Source: Clostridia bacterium (GTDB lineage Bacteria; Bacillota_A; Clostridia; Christensenellales; Borkfalkiaceae). Taken from it: 14,747 bases of DNA. The stretch is from assembly GCA_017504735.1 (NCBI GenBank), contig JAFVQP010000105.1, positions 1-14,747 of the forward strand, written 5' to 3'. This document shows positions 1 through 7,254 of this stretch, one piece after another (the stretch's first letter is position 1; each line of letters starts with the position of its first letter). The position numbers and the translations under genes are program-made. Under the pieces are notes generated by a model, which saw only the letters and a list, made by a program, of their open reading frames with translations, was not told the DNA's origin and searched no databases.

Positions 1-668
1 CCTTTATTTATTTTGGCGCAGGTTTGATTTTGTTTGTATGGTCAATATTCCTTTCCTATTTCTTCTATAAAAAGATTTTAGCCTATAAGTTTTTCAGATT
101 CGTATTGTACATGCCGGCGATTATTTCGCCCGTTGTATTCGTTGCGCTCTTCAAAAATCTTACCAGCGTAAACGGTGCAATTGCTCTATTCATTAAGAAT
201 TTTAATCCAGACTTTAGGATGCCGAACCTGCTAGCCCGTTCCGAGACGGCGACTTGGACAATGGTAGTCTACGTTTTATGGATGGGGTGGACAAAGAATA
301 TGCTTTACTTGGGTGGCTCTTTGGCGCGTATTCCTTTGGAAGTATTGGAAAGTGCGCGTTTGGACGGCGTAGGACCTTGGGATGAATTGACAAAGATTCT
401 CGTTCCGTTGTTGTTGCCGACCTTGTCAACGCTTTTATTGTTGGACGTTGTTGGGATTTTGGGCTCCAGCGGTCCCATTCTACTGTTTACAAAAGGTGAC
501 TATAATACGACGACCATTTCGTACTGGATGTTTACCTTGGTGTATAACACGGGTAATGACCAATACGTCAAGGCATCCGCAGCAGGTATTTGCTTGACAT
601 TGATTATGTTCCCCGTGGTTTATACCATGAGATGGCTGATCGGTAAAATTGATTCGGTAGAATACTAA
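1..668 (+). CDS. Carbohydrate ABC transporter permease, MalF/LplB type, 5' partial
   Basis: This is the inner-membrane channel subunit of a binding-protein-dependent sugar importer. The frame is open from the first full codon at position 3 (221 codons seen), so the true start and probably the first membrane helix lie upstream. The TTG at 24 is internal and is not a start. About five hydrophobic segments are visible. Between them lies the cytoplasmic EAA loop (about 339-415), reading LESARLDGVGPWDEL and ending in VPLLLP. It matches the family consensus EAAxxDGA...LP, which docks the ATPase. The Gly of the DG pair is present. The gene is followed after 16 nt by the second permease, the usual order for these importers. 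The substrate cannot be read from the permease. The family is secure; the assignment to the MalF/LplB rather than the MalG/LplC half rests on gene order and pairing. Confidence 0.93.
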   Translation, partial: FIYFGAGLILFVWSIFLSYFFYKKILAYKFFRFVLYMPAIISPVVFVALFKNLTSVNGAIALFIKNFNPDFRMPNLLARSETATWTMVVYVLWMGWTKNMLYLGGSLARIPLEVLESARLDGVGPWDELTKILVPLLLPTLSTLLLLDVVGILGSSGPILLFTKGDYNTTTISYWMFTLVYNTGNDQYVKASAAGICLTLIMFPVVYTMRWLIGKIDSVEY

Positions 669-684
669 GGAGGAGGGTTGTGTA

Positions 685-1590
685 ATGTTTGGAAGAGAGA
701 AAGAACAAAACATCTTAACGCAACGCGACGGCGCGGAAAAAGTGATTTTCGGCATCGTATTTACGATTATCAGTATACAAATTCTTACCATTTTGATACC
801 ATTGGGTTTCATGTTGATGAACTCTTTTAAGGGTCGTATGGAATTCAACGTTACCAACCTTTGGACACCGCCGAAAAAATGGTTGTTCAAAAACTGGGGA
901 GAATCGTTTAAATACTTGGTTGTAGGGGACAGCAAAGCAACGGAAGTTAGCTTTATCGGCATGGTTTGGAACAGCTTGTGGCAAACCTGCGTCCGTGCAA
1001 CGATTTTGTCTTTGACCCCGATGTTGGTAGGTTATGTGTATGCAAGATACGACTTTTACGGTAAAAAGGCGGTCATGGCAGTACATCTGTTTACGATGAC
1101 GTTGCCCCTGTTCGGTTCGGGCGGTGCGTACATGAAATTTATCCATGACGTCGGTTTGTTTGACAGTCCGCTGTATTTCATATTGACTTCATGGAACGGC
1201 CGTTCGCCCAGCGTATTCATATACTCGGCGGCATTCACAGGTTTATCGCACGCATACAAGGAAGCGGCGGAATTGGACGGGGCAAGCCGTCTGCGCATCT
1301 TCTTCTCTATCGAAGCAAGAATGACGGCACCGATTTTCTGGACGTTCTTTATCAATAACACGTTCGGGCTTTGGAACGACTACCTCAACGTTCTCTTGTA
1401 TCAGCCTAGCTTTACAAACCTTTCCACGGGCTTGTATTTGTTCGGTACGAAATTTGAAAAGAGCGGTAACATGCATACGCCCATCTATTGGTGCGGTTTG
1501 ATTATCGGGTCTATCCCGCCGTTGGTATTGTTTGGATTCTCATCGGATTTGATATTCAAAAACATGGCGCTTGGCGGCTTGAAAGGTTAA
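685..1590 (+). CDS. Carbohydrate ABC transporter permease, MalG/LplC type
   Basis: This is the second membrane subunit of the sugar importer (301 residues, a normal length). It has about six hydrophobic helices, the first near residues 20-47. The cytoplasmic EAA loop at residues 193-200 reads EAAELDGA, a near-perfect match to the family consensus. The usual closing LP of the motif is replaced by TAP in the stretch IEARMTAPIF. The start is fixed by a strong Shine-Dalgarno AAGGAGGAGG at about 667-676, overlapping the stop region of the upstream permease, so the two are likely translationally coupled. It should pair with the upstream permease as a heterodimer fed by the binding protein at 1622. 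No ATPase gene follows; a shared MsmK/MsmX-like ATPase from elsewhere is the usual solution in this family (inference). Confidence 0.95.
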   Translation: MFGREKEQNILTQRDGAEKVIFGIVFTIISIQILTILIPLGFMLMNSFKGRMEFNVTNLWTPPKKWLFKNWGESFKYLVVGDSKATEVSFIGMVWNSLWQTCVRATILSLTPMLVGYVYARYDFYGKKAVMAVHLFTMTLPLFGSGGAYMKFIHDVGLFDSPLYFILTSWNGRSPSVFIYSAAFTGLSHAYKEAAELDGASRLRIFFSIEARMTAPIFWTFFINNTFGLWNDYLNVLLYQPSFTNLSTGLYLFGTKFEKSGNMHTPIYWCGLIIGSIPPLVLFGFSSDLIFKNMALGGLKG

Positions 1591-1603
1591 TAAAAAAGAA
1601 AAT

Positions 1604-1623
1604 ATAATTGGAGGAACAATTAT
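1604..1623 (+). promoter_or_regulatory. Ribosome-binding site displayed in a small hairpin loop
   Basis: The sequence ATAATTG, then GAGGAA, then CAATTAT forms a perfect 7-bp inverted repeat. Its six-base loop is part of the Shine-Dalgarno sequence, and its 3' arm contains the first two bases of the ATG at 1622. The stem is A/U-rich and probably weak. It could modulate translation of the binding protein, or it could be chance in an A/T-rich spacer. Confidence 0.4.
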
Positions 1624-3283
1624 GAATAAAAAGATTTCTAAGTTTTTGGCGGTATCTCTTGCGGCGTTGACTGTAGCGCCAATGGCAGCTTGCGGCGGTA
1701 AGGAGGACGTGCTTGGCGGCGCGGACACTTTACAGATGTTCGTTTCCGACTTCGGTTACGGTGTGGATTGGGCGTATGCCATGATTGACGCATTCAAGGC
1801 GGAATCGTGGGTGCAGACAAAATATCCCCGTCTTGCAATTCCCGAACCTACGGTTAGTACCATTCGCACCAAACCCGTAAGCGATATTGAAAGTACGTAC
1901 GCGACGCACGATTTGTATTTCTCCTGCGACTACGCGTCCAAGCCTTTGGGTGAAAGCGACGGCGTGCGTTTTTATGCGGATTTGACCGATATGTACAACA
2001 CCACCATTCCTGGTGAGAGCGTAACGGTTAAAGACAAAATGTATGCGCAATTCGTGGAAGAGGCGGACAGAGATTTGGGTGAAGCTTTCAATGCAATGGA
2101 CTTCCCTTGGGTAAACGGCAGCTACGGTTTGCTTTACAATAAATACATCGTAGATACCTATCTTGGTAAGGATTACGAAATGCCCGTAACGACTTATGAA
2201 CTCGTACAAATGGGTAATGAGTTGAAAAAGAACAAGAATAACCCCGAATTGATTATGATTGCAAAGAAACAAACGGGTTGGACGGAAGGTGCATTCCGTG
2301 TTATGTGGGGTCAATATGCGGGCGAACAAGGCTACCGTAACTTCATGGAAGGTAAGGTAGACGGTGAATACAGTGTAGAAGTATTCAAGGATACGGCGCG
2401 TTTGAGATCGTTAGAAACCATCGAAGAATTGATTTGGTATACACACGGTTACGTAAATACGGACTACGCGGATACGGACTATGCAACTACGCAGGCTCAG
2501 TATTTGAATGCAGGCGCATGTTTCATGTTTATGGGTGACTGGTTCGAACTTGAAATGGACGCGTTTATGAACGACCCTGAAAATGCCGATTTCATCAACC
2601 CTGACAACGAATTCTACTTCTTAAAGACGCCTGTAAACAGTTCCATCGTAGAAAAGATGGATATTTACACGCATGGCACGAAAGTATACAAGACGCTTTC
2701 TGATTCGGAAAAAGCTGCATACAATACGCAGTTGTCTGCAATCGTAAAAGCCGTTGATGAAGGTGAGACCTCGGTAAATGGCGTATCCGACAAGGATTTT
2801 GCTATCGTAAAAGAAGCAAGAACTTGTAAATCGACGCTTGGCGGTCACGTTGCATTTGTTCCCGAAAATTCCGATGCAAAAGACTTGGCAAAGGACTTCC
2901 TTATGTTCATGGCAAGTGACAAGGGTATCGAAACGTTCATGAAAGCAACGAAGGGTGTTTCGACTGCGTTCAAATATCAGATGGATTATAACTCCGATTT
3001 GTTCAAAGGTTTCTCGCCTCTTCAACAGAAACGCATCAAAGATACCAGCGTAGACGATTGGTACGTAGGTAAGGGGTACAGAACCCCCTTAACGCGTTCG
3101 GGGGCAATGTCGGACGTTTGTACGGAAAACGGTCAAAAGCAATTGGAAATCGAATTCTGCAGTGAAAGTCCGAAAGACCGTCGTACGGCAGAGCAAATCG
3201 CAGCTGCTATCTACAATAAGTGTTCGGCAAACGACAATGCAGTTTGGAAGAATATGCTTTCGTTGGCTGGTATAACTGACTAA
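1622..3283 (+). CDS. Extracellular sugar-binding lipoprotein of the ABC importer
   Basis: This is a 553-residue solute-binding protein that captures the glycan or oligosaccharide outside the membrane and hands it to the permeases at 1-1590. It has a type II signal: KK near the N-terminus, a hydrophobic core, then lipobox MAAC with lipidated Cys24. The region FPWVNGSYGLLYNKYIVD (encoded near 2102-2155) is typical of family 1 extracellular sugar-binding proteins, where a modelled residue stretch precedes the hinge. The length is at the large end, as in LplA-like proteins, which suits an oligosaccharide ligand. The start is supported by GGAGG at 1610-1614. A small in-frame duplication, ATACGGACTA at 2457-2466 and again at 2472-2481, encodes TDYAD/TDYAT. 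The ligand is unknown. The gap to the next gene holds a strong RNA hairpin, which may help keep this gene's product more abundant than its neighbours'. Confidence 0.93.
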   Translation: MNKKISKFLAVSLAALTVAPMAACGGKEDVLGGADTLQMFVSDFGYGVDWAYAMIDAFKAESWVQTKYPRLAIPEPTVSTIRTKPVSDIESTYATHDLYFSCDYASKPLGESDGVRFYADLTDMYNTTIPGESVTVKDKMYAQFVEEADRDLGEAFNAMDFPWVNGSYGLLYNKYIVDTYLGKDYEMPVTTYELVQMGNELKKNKNNPELIMIAKKQTGWTEGAFRVMWGQYAGEQGYRNFMEGKVDGEYSVEVFKDTARLRSLETIEELIWYTHGYVNTDYADTDYATTQAQYLNAGACFMFMGDWFELEMDAFMNDPENADFINPDNEFYFLKTPVNSSIVEKMDIYTHGTKVYKTLSDSEKAAYNTQLSAIVKAVDEGETSVNGVSDKDFAIVKEARTCKSTLGGHVAFVPENSDAKDLAKDFLMFMASDKGIETFMKATKGVSTAFKYQMDYNSDLFKGFSPLQQKRIKDTSVDDWYVGKGYRTPLTRSGAMSDVCTENGQKQLEIEFCSESPKDRRTAEQIAAAIYNKCSANDNAVWKNMLSLAGITD

Positions 3284-3292
3284 GGTTTATAT

Positions 3293-3331
3293 TCCGTTTC
3301 GCCTGTAAGAATGTCTTGCAGGCGGGGCGGA
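3293..3331 (+). promoter_or_regulatory. Long intergenic RNA hairpin (attenuator, processing or stability element)
   Basis: Bases 3293-3310 pair continuously with 3314-3331 (18 bp) around a three-base ATG loop. Four of the pairs are G-U wobbles (3297/3327, 3298/3326, 3299/3325, 3306/3318). These pair only in RNA copied from the + strand, which points to a transcript structure. A run of six T follows at 3340-3345, but 8 nt after the stem, so it is not a textbook intrinsic terminator. It lies 9 nt after the binding-protein stop. Partial termination, or protection of the upstream mRNA from 3' exonucleases, is the likely role (inference). Confidence 0.6.
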
Positions 3332-3355
3332 TATTGTGGTTTTTTATTATTGAAT

Positions 3356-3360
3356 GGAGA
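3356..3360 (+). promoter_or_regulatory. Ribosome-binding site deciding a GTG start
   Basis: GGAGA lies 10 nt upstream of GTG at 3371. The in-frame ATG at 3311 is the loop of the hairpin, has no such site and would add 20 residues with no signal-peptide character. From the GTG the product begins directly with a basic, then hydrophobic lipoprotein signal, so 3371 is the start. Confidence 0.75.
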
Positions 3361-3370
3361 AATAACAATA

Positions 3371-6052
3371 GTGAAGAAGATATTAACAACGGCACTTGCA
3401 TTTACCTTTTTGTTATCGGCGGCTGCCTGCCAAAATCCTACGGAAGATTCCTCTGCGGTGGTAGAGGACGGAAATGTTAAGATTTGCACGACAAACAGTT
3501 TGGAAAAGGTATTACAGCAAGAAACGTACGATTCAGGCGCGTTGCAGCTTGAGATAAAAGCGTTCCAAAACGAACATGAGGCGGCACAGATTATTATGAC
3601 GCCTGATTATAACGTGCGTTCTTACACGTTGATGCTGAGTGATTTGACTTCTGGAGATCATACGTTGGGCAAGGAAAACTTCGATTTATACCATGAAAAA
3701 TATATCGAGTTAGAGCGTGACGTTGAAGGGGGTGAAAAGCACTTCTACAACGGATTATCGCCTTATAAAGACGGAGATATGTCCCCCGACGCCTTGTTGC
3801 CTATGAATGCGGCAATTGAATACGGCGAAAACGTAATTGCAAAGGGCAACAACCAAGGTATTTACGTTTCGGTAAAAATTCCCAAAGGGCAACCCGCAGG
3901 CGTTTACACGGGTAATTTCGCGTTATACGTAGACGGTAAGAAAACGACGATTCCTGTCGAAGTAACCGTTTGGGATTATGAAATTTCCGATGAAACGCAT
4001 TCGAGAAGTACTTGGGCGGTCATGTTTGACAACAACAAATACGGCGAAGCCAACTTGACGAAATTTATGGAAAAGGCATACGTGGATAACCTGCTGAATT
4101 TCCGTTTGAATCCTCAAAACGTGCCCGTGCTTCTCGGTGATGCAACGAACTTTAAGGAGTCGAAAATCGAAGAATGGTTGGATTCGGTTGTGGAATACGC
4201 GCAAGATCCCCGTTGTTCCTATATCAATATTCCTACGAACGCGCAGAAAAATGTTACGGTGGACGGTCGGGTATATTCCAGATTGACGAATATGGACTTG
4301 TATGCCAAGACGTTGACGGCGGTTGCGAAGCGTTCATTGAAAGAAGATATCAATCTTTTTGAAAAGATGGATATGTGGTTGAACTTCCTCGACGAAAGTG
4401 AGCAAAACGGTGACGTTGACAACCTGGAAATGAGTACGTACCTGATGAAAAAACAGCAGGCGGATTTTGCGATCGAGTGGAAAGCTGCGGTAGATGACAA
4501 TGCGTGGTTTGAGGACGAAGGGTATTCTTACGATAAAGATTTTGCTTACGAAGTCATCGAATCAATGCGCACGTTAAAGCAATTTGTGTCCGACGCGTCG
4601 GACGGTGTTACGCGCGACGGTCAGCGTTTTGAAGCGGGTTCGGCAGACCTTGACGTAGGGAAACCTCACGAAGACAGGGACGCATACTTTAATCATCCCG
4701 TTTCATACATGACGCGCGCGCAAGAATTTGACTATTCTTACAGCAGAGAATTCTTTGACGATTATGAAGCATGGTATAACGAATATTATCAAACGGATGA
4801 CGCGGAACAATGGTTGTATACTGGTTGTTATCCCCATTATCCTTACGTAAACGTGTTGTTGGATAGCGATTTGATGATGCAGCGTGCAACGGGTTGGATG
4901 ATGCAACAATACGATATCAGCGGTATGCAGATGTGGTACAGTAATATGTATCAAGACATGACGGGTTACAATACGGGTATGAAGCCCATTTCCGACCCGT
5001 ATGCAAACGCAAGCCGTTTCCCTGAAACGAACGGCGACGGCTTTACCACCTATCCCGGTATGCCGTACGGCATTATCGGTCCTATCAATACGATGCGTAT
5101 CCACAGTCTTCGTGATAGCATGGAAGATTACGAAGTATTATATTTGTTGGAGCAGGAATATAAGAAAGTTATTACCGACGCAGGGTTAGAATACAGCCGT
5201 AACGATTTCGAAAAGATGGTGGAATACATCAACGAAAGTTTCTTCGAGCACGGCAGAATCAAAGCCTACGAGGATATGAACGAAACTTTCCTTTCGGCAA
5301 GAGAAGCACTCGTTGTGTTATTGGATATGGTTACAAAGACGGGTACGGTGATTACCGATTATGAAAAGCTTGCGGAAAAAGCAGTGTTGACTTTACTGTC
5401 CACAAAAAATGCAGACGTGACCTTGAACAGCAATGCACTGTCCATGCAGCAAGAAGAGGGCTATCAGGTTGGAAAGGCAGAGTTCAGCGTTACGGAGCTG
5501 AAGACGTCCAAACTGCAGGTAAAGACGGATTCCGCTACGGTGAACGTAGGCGTATCGTTTGGTTACTACAATGAAAACGTAGGTGTGGAAACGGTAAAAA
5601 AACTCCTTTCAGCAAGCGTAAACGACAGCGGTGCTGCGGTGGTAGACGGCGTGTATCGCTATACGTTAGCAGTTGCGGAAACGGAAGCGGAAAAACGTTA
5701 CGTGGATTTGGATTTAAGTGCGTATAAAATCAATCACTTGTACGGCGAGCTTTGGTTGACGATGTACAATTACGGCACGGAAGACGTGAAATTTAATCTG
5801 TACGCTTCGCATTCGGACAATACGAAATTTAAAGAATTTACCAGCCGTTACGGTATTCACGGCGATAAGATTACGTCGATTACCCTGAAACCTGGTGAAA
5901 ATCTTGTCAAGATTCCTACCTTTATCTTGCTGTGGAATATGCAAAAACAAAGAATACACGGCAGATACGACACGCTTATGACGCTGCGCTTTGAAACGAC
6001 GTCGGGCGCAGAGGCTGCACTTGGCTTTGGGCAGATTACGATAGAGAGGTAA
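3371..6052 (+). CDS. GH123/DUF4091-like surface glycosidase lipoprotein
   Basis: This is an 893-residue lipoprotein (start GTG 3371; lipobox SAAAC, Cys20). Residues about 35-215 resemble the GH123 N-terminal beta-sandwich: FQNEHEAAQIIMTP is followed by a stretch ending PAGVYTGNFALYVDG and then VTVWDYEI. Residues about 215-600 resemble the DUF4091/GH123 barrel. D341-E342 sits in the stretch LNFLDESEQ, where the family usually has a DEP motif. The signature GDGFTTYPG starts near residue 555 and is followed by RIHSLRDSMEDYEVL. In characterised GH123 enzymes an Asp-Glu pair performs substrate-assisted cleavage of beta-GalNAc; whether this member does so is unknown. The last 250 or so residues form an additional beta-rich region, perhaps a binding module. 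It is probably anchored outside the cell and trims the glycan before import. The downstream lipoprotein starts 3 nt after the stop, so the two are coupled. Confidence 0.85.
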   Translation: MKKILTTALAFTFLLSAAACQNPTEDSSAVVEDGNVKICTTNSLEKVLQQETYDSGALQLEIKAFQNEHEAAQIIMTPDYNVRSYTLMLSDLTSGDHTLGKENFDLYHEKYIELERDVEGGEKHFYNGLSPYKDGDMSPDALLPMNAAIEYGENVIAKGNNQGIYVSVKIPKGQPAGVYTGNFALYVDGKKTTIPVEVTVWDYEISDETHSRSTWAVMFDNNKYGEANLTKFMEKAYVDNLLNFRLNPQNVPVLLGDATNFKESKIEEWLDSVVEYAQDPRCSYINIPTNAQKNVTVDGRVYSRLTNMDLYAKTLTAVAKRSLKEDINLFEKMDMWLNFLDESEQNGDVDNLEMSTYLMKKQQADFAIEWKAAVDDNAWFEDEGYSYDKDFAYEVIESMRTLKQFVSDASDGVTRDGQRFEAGSADLDVGKPHEDRDAYFNHPVSYMTRAQEFDYSYSREFFDDYEAWYNEYYQTDDAEQWLYTGCYPHYPYVNVLLDSDLMMQRATGWMMQQYDISGMQMWYSNMYQDMTGYNTGMKPISDPYANASRFPETNGDGFTTYPGMPYGIIGPINTMRIHSLRDSMEDYEVLYLLEQEYKKVITDAGLEYSRNDFEKMVEYINESFFEHGRIKAYEDMNETFLSAREALVVLLDMVTKTGTVITDYEKLAEKAVLTLLSTKNADVTLNSNALSMQQEEGYQVGKAEFSVTELKTSKLQVKTDSATVNVGVSFGYYNENVGVETVKKLLSASVNDSGAAVVDGVYRYTLAVAETEAEKRYVDLDLSAYKINHLYGELWLTMYNYGTEDVKFNLYASHSDNTKFKEFTSRYGIHGDKITSITLKPGENLVKIPTFILLWNMQKQRIHGRYDTLMTLRFETTSGAEAALGFGQITIER

Positions 6053-6055
6053 GCT

Positions 6056-7246
6056 ATGAAAAAATGGAATAAAATTTTAAGCTTGCTTTTGACGGTAACG
6101 GCGACCTTCTCTTTGTTTGGCTGCGGTTCGAAAGACTTGACCGAGGAAGAAAAAGCACAGCTGGAAAAAATCGAACAAATCAAAAATAACATCGGTAAAT
6201 TAACGCCGACGCTTGTCAACGATTTTGAATTGCCCAAGGATTTCTACGTATTGCAAGGCGCTGATCAGTCGGGCGTTTACGTAGGTAAGGAAAGGGCACA
6301 TTCTGGGAAACAAAGCGCAAAGATTTGGATGCAATCCGAAGACAATCCCTGGTCGGGAAATGCGGCCTTTATTATGCCCTTAAAAACGGGTTGGAGAGGC
6401 GATTTATCGGACGTTTCTTTGGTGAAATCCATCAGCTTTTGGGTGTATAACGAGCAAGACGAAGAACGTACTGTTACCTGTAAAATGGAACTTCCCAACG
6501 GTGCGTCCGTCAAATTCAGTGAAGACGTCCCTGGAAAGGTTTGGACGCAAATTGTTTATGATTTGAAACGCGAACAAATCCCTTCGCCTCGCTGTGAAAA
6601 CATTATTTTCTCCTTTGAAGGCAACACGGGACACGAATCGATTTACTATCTCGACGACGTGGTATTTTACAAGTCCACGCAAGGCGTACAACAGCAAACC
6701 GTAGCCTTGCAACAAGATGAAGTATTGTTCTTCGACAACGCAACGCAGGTACGTAATATCGCCTCGCACGGCGGTGGCGGCAGCAGTGCTTTGGTTGCGG
6801 CCGTTGAACAGTCGTCATTTACGGCAACGGGGCGCGGTTCTTCGATGTTGATTACGGCACCCGGCGGTACGGAGCATTGGAGTAAGAGTCAGCATTGGCC
6901 TGCGGTACAACTTTACAACGTATCGTACACGCCTTGGAAGCTGTACGATATGAACGACGAACTTTGCTTTGATTATTACGTTCCCGAAGAGGGCGGATTT
7001 AGAGAGCTTTGGTTCCACGTATACGGTTCGGGTATACAAATTTACAACAAGCCCATGACCCTGACAAGGGGGAAATGGACAACGTTTTCGGTAACGGTAA
7101 AACAGATTTGCGGTGGCCGTGAAAAGGCGGGTTCATTTGACGCAATCAACCAATTGGCATTCTGTTGGGGTGAATTGGACGCGCCGAACGAAACGTTCCA
7201 AATTTATGTGGATAACATCCGAATGAAGGTCAATAAAGGAGAATAA
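6056..7246 (+). CDS. Lipoprotein with two tandem carbohydrate-binding-like domains
   Basis: This is a 396-residue lipoprotein with lipobox SLFGC (Cys23). A short charged segment rich in Glu and Lys (about residues 27-50) follows and looks like a helical spacer from the membrane. Two beta-sandwich modules come next. The first (about 55-206) ends in the strand IYYLDDVVFYKS. The second (about 222-394) ends in IYVDNIRMKV. Both have a conserved middle strand (SISFWVYNE; LCFDYYVPEE) and a W-T core before the next strand (VWTQIVYDL; KWTTFSVTV), as in galactose-binding-like or CBM folds. No enzyme motif is seen. GAGAGG at 6044-6049, inside the end of the upstream gene, is the ribosome site, so translation is coupled to the GH123-like gene. 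The likely role is binding glycan at the cell surface. The ligand is not identifiable from sequence. Confidence 0.8.
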   Translation: MKKWNKILSLLLTVTATFSLFGCGSKDLTEEEKAQLEKIEQIKNNIGKLTPTLVNDFELPKDFYVLQGADQSGVYVGKERAHSGKQSAKIWMQSEDNPWSGNAAFIMPLKTGWRGDLSDVSLVKSISFWVYNEQDEERTVTCKMELPNGASVKFSEDVPGKVWTQIVYDLKREQIPSPRCENIIFSFEGNTGHESIYYLDDVVFYKSTQGVQQQTVALQQDEVLFFDNATQVRNIASHGGGGSSALVAAVEQSSFTATGRGSSMLITAPGGTEHWSKSQHWPAVQLYNVSYTPWKLYDMNDELCFDYYVPEEGGFRELWFHVYGSGIQIYNKPMTLTRGKWTTFSVTVKQICGGREKAGSFDAINQLAFCWGELDAPNETFQIYVDNIRMKVNKGE

Positions 7247-7254
7247 CGGAAGCG

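Noticed and set aside
24..668. TTG at 24 as the start of the first permease
   Set aside because: The frame is open from position 3 and a normal first part of the permease is missing, so the gene begins upstream of the window.
1730..2329. 199-codon open frame on the - strand
   Set aside because: It is antisense to the solute-binding gene and has no recognisable motif. It is best explained as a by-product of codon bias in the real gene.
2457..2481. Short direct repeat in the binding-protein gene
   Set aside because: It is only ten bases at a 15-nt offset, in frame, and consistent with a small local duplication; no regulatory meaning can be supported.
3332..3346. Classical intrinsic terminator after the binding-protein gene
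   Set aside because: The stem is strong but the T-run begins 8 nt after it, and the downstream genes show no visible promoter of their own. It is kept as a hairpin of undecided role.
3311..3370. ATG 3311 as start of the GH123-like gene
   Set aside because: It is the loop of the 18-bp hairpin, has no ribosome site, and adds 20 residues ahead of a proper lipoprotein signal that begins at GTG 3371.
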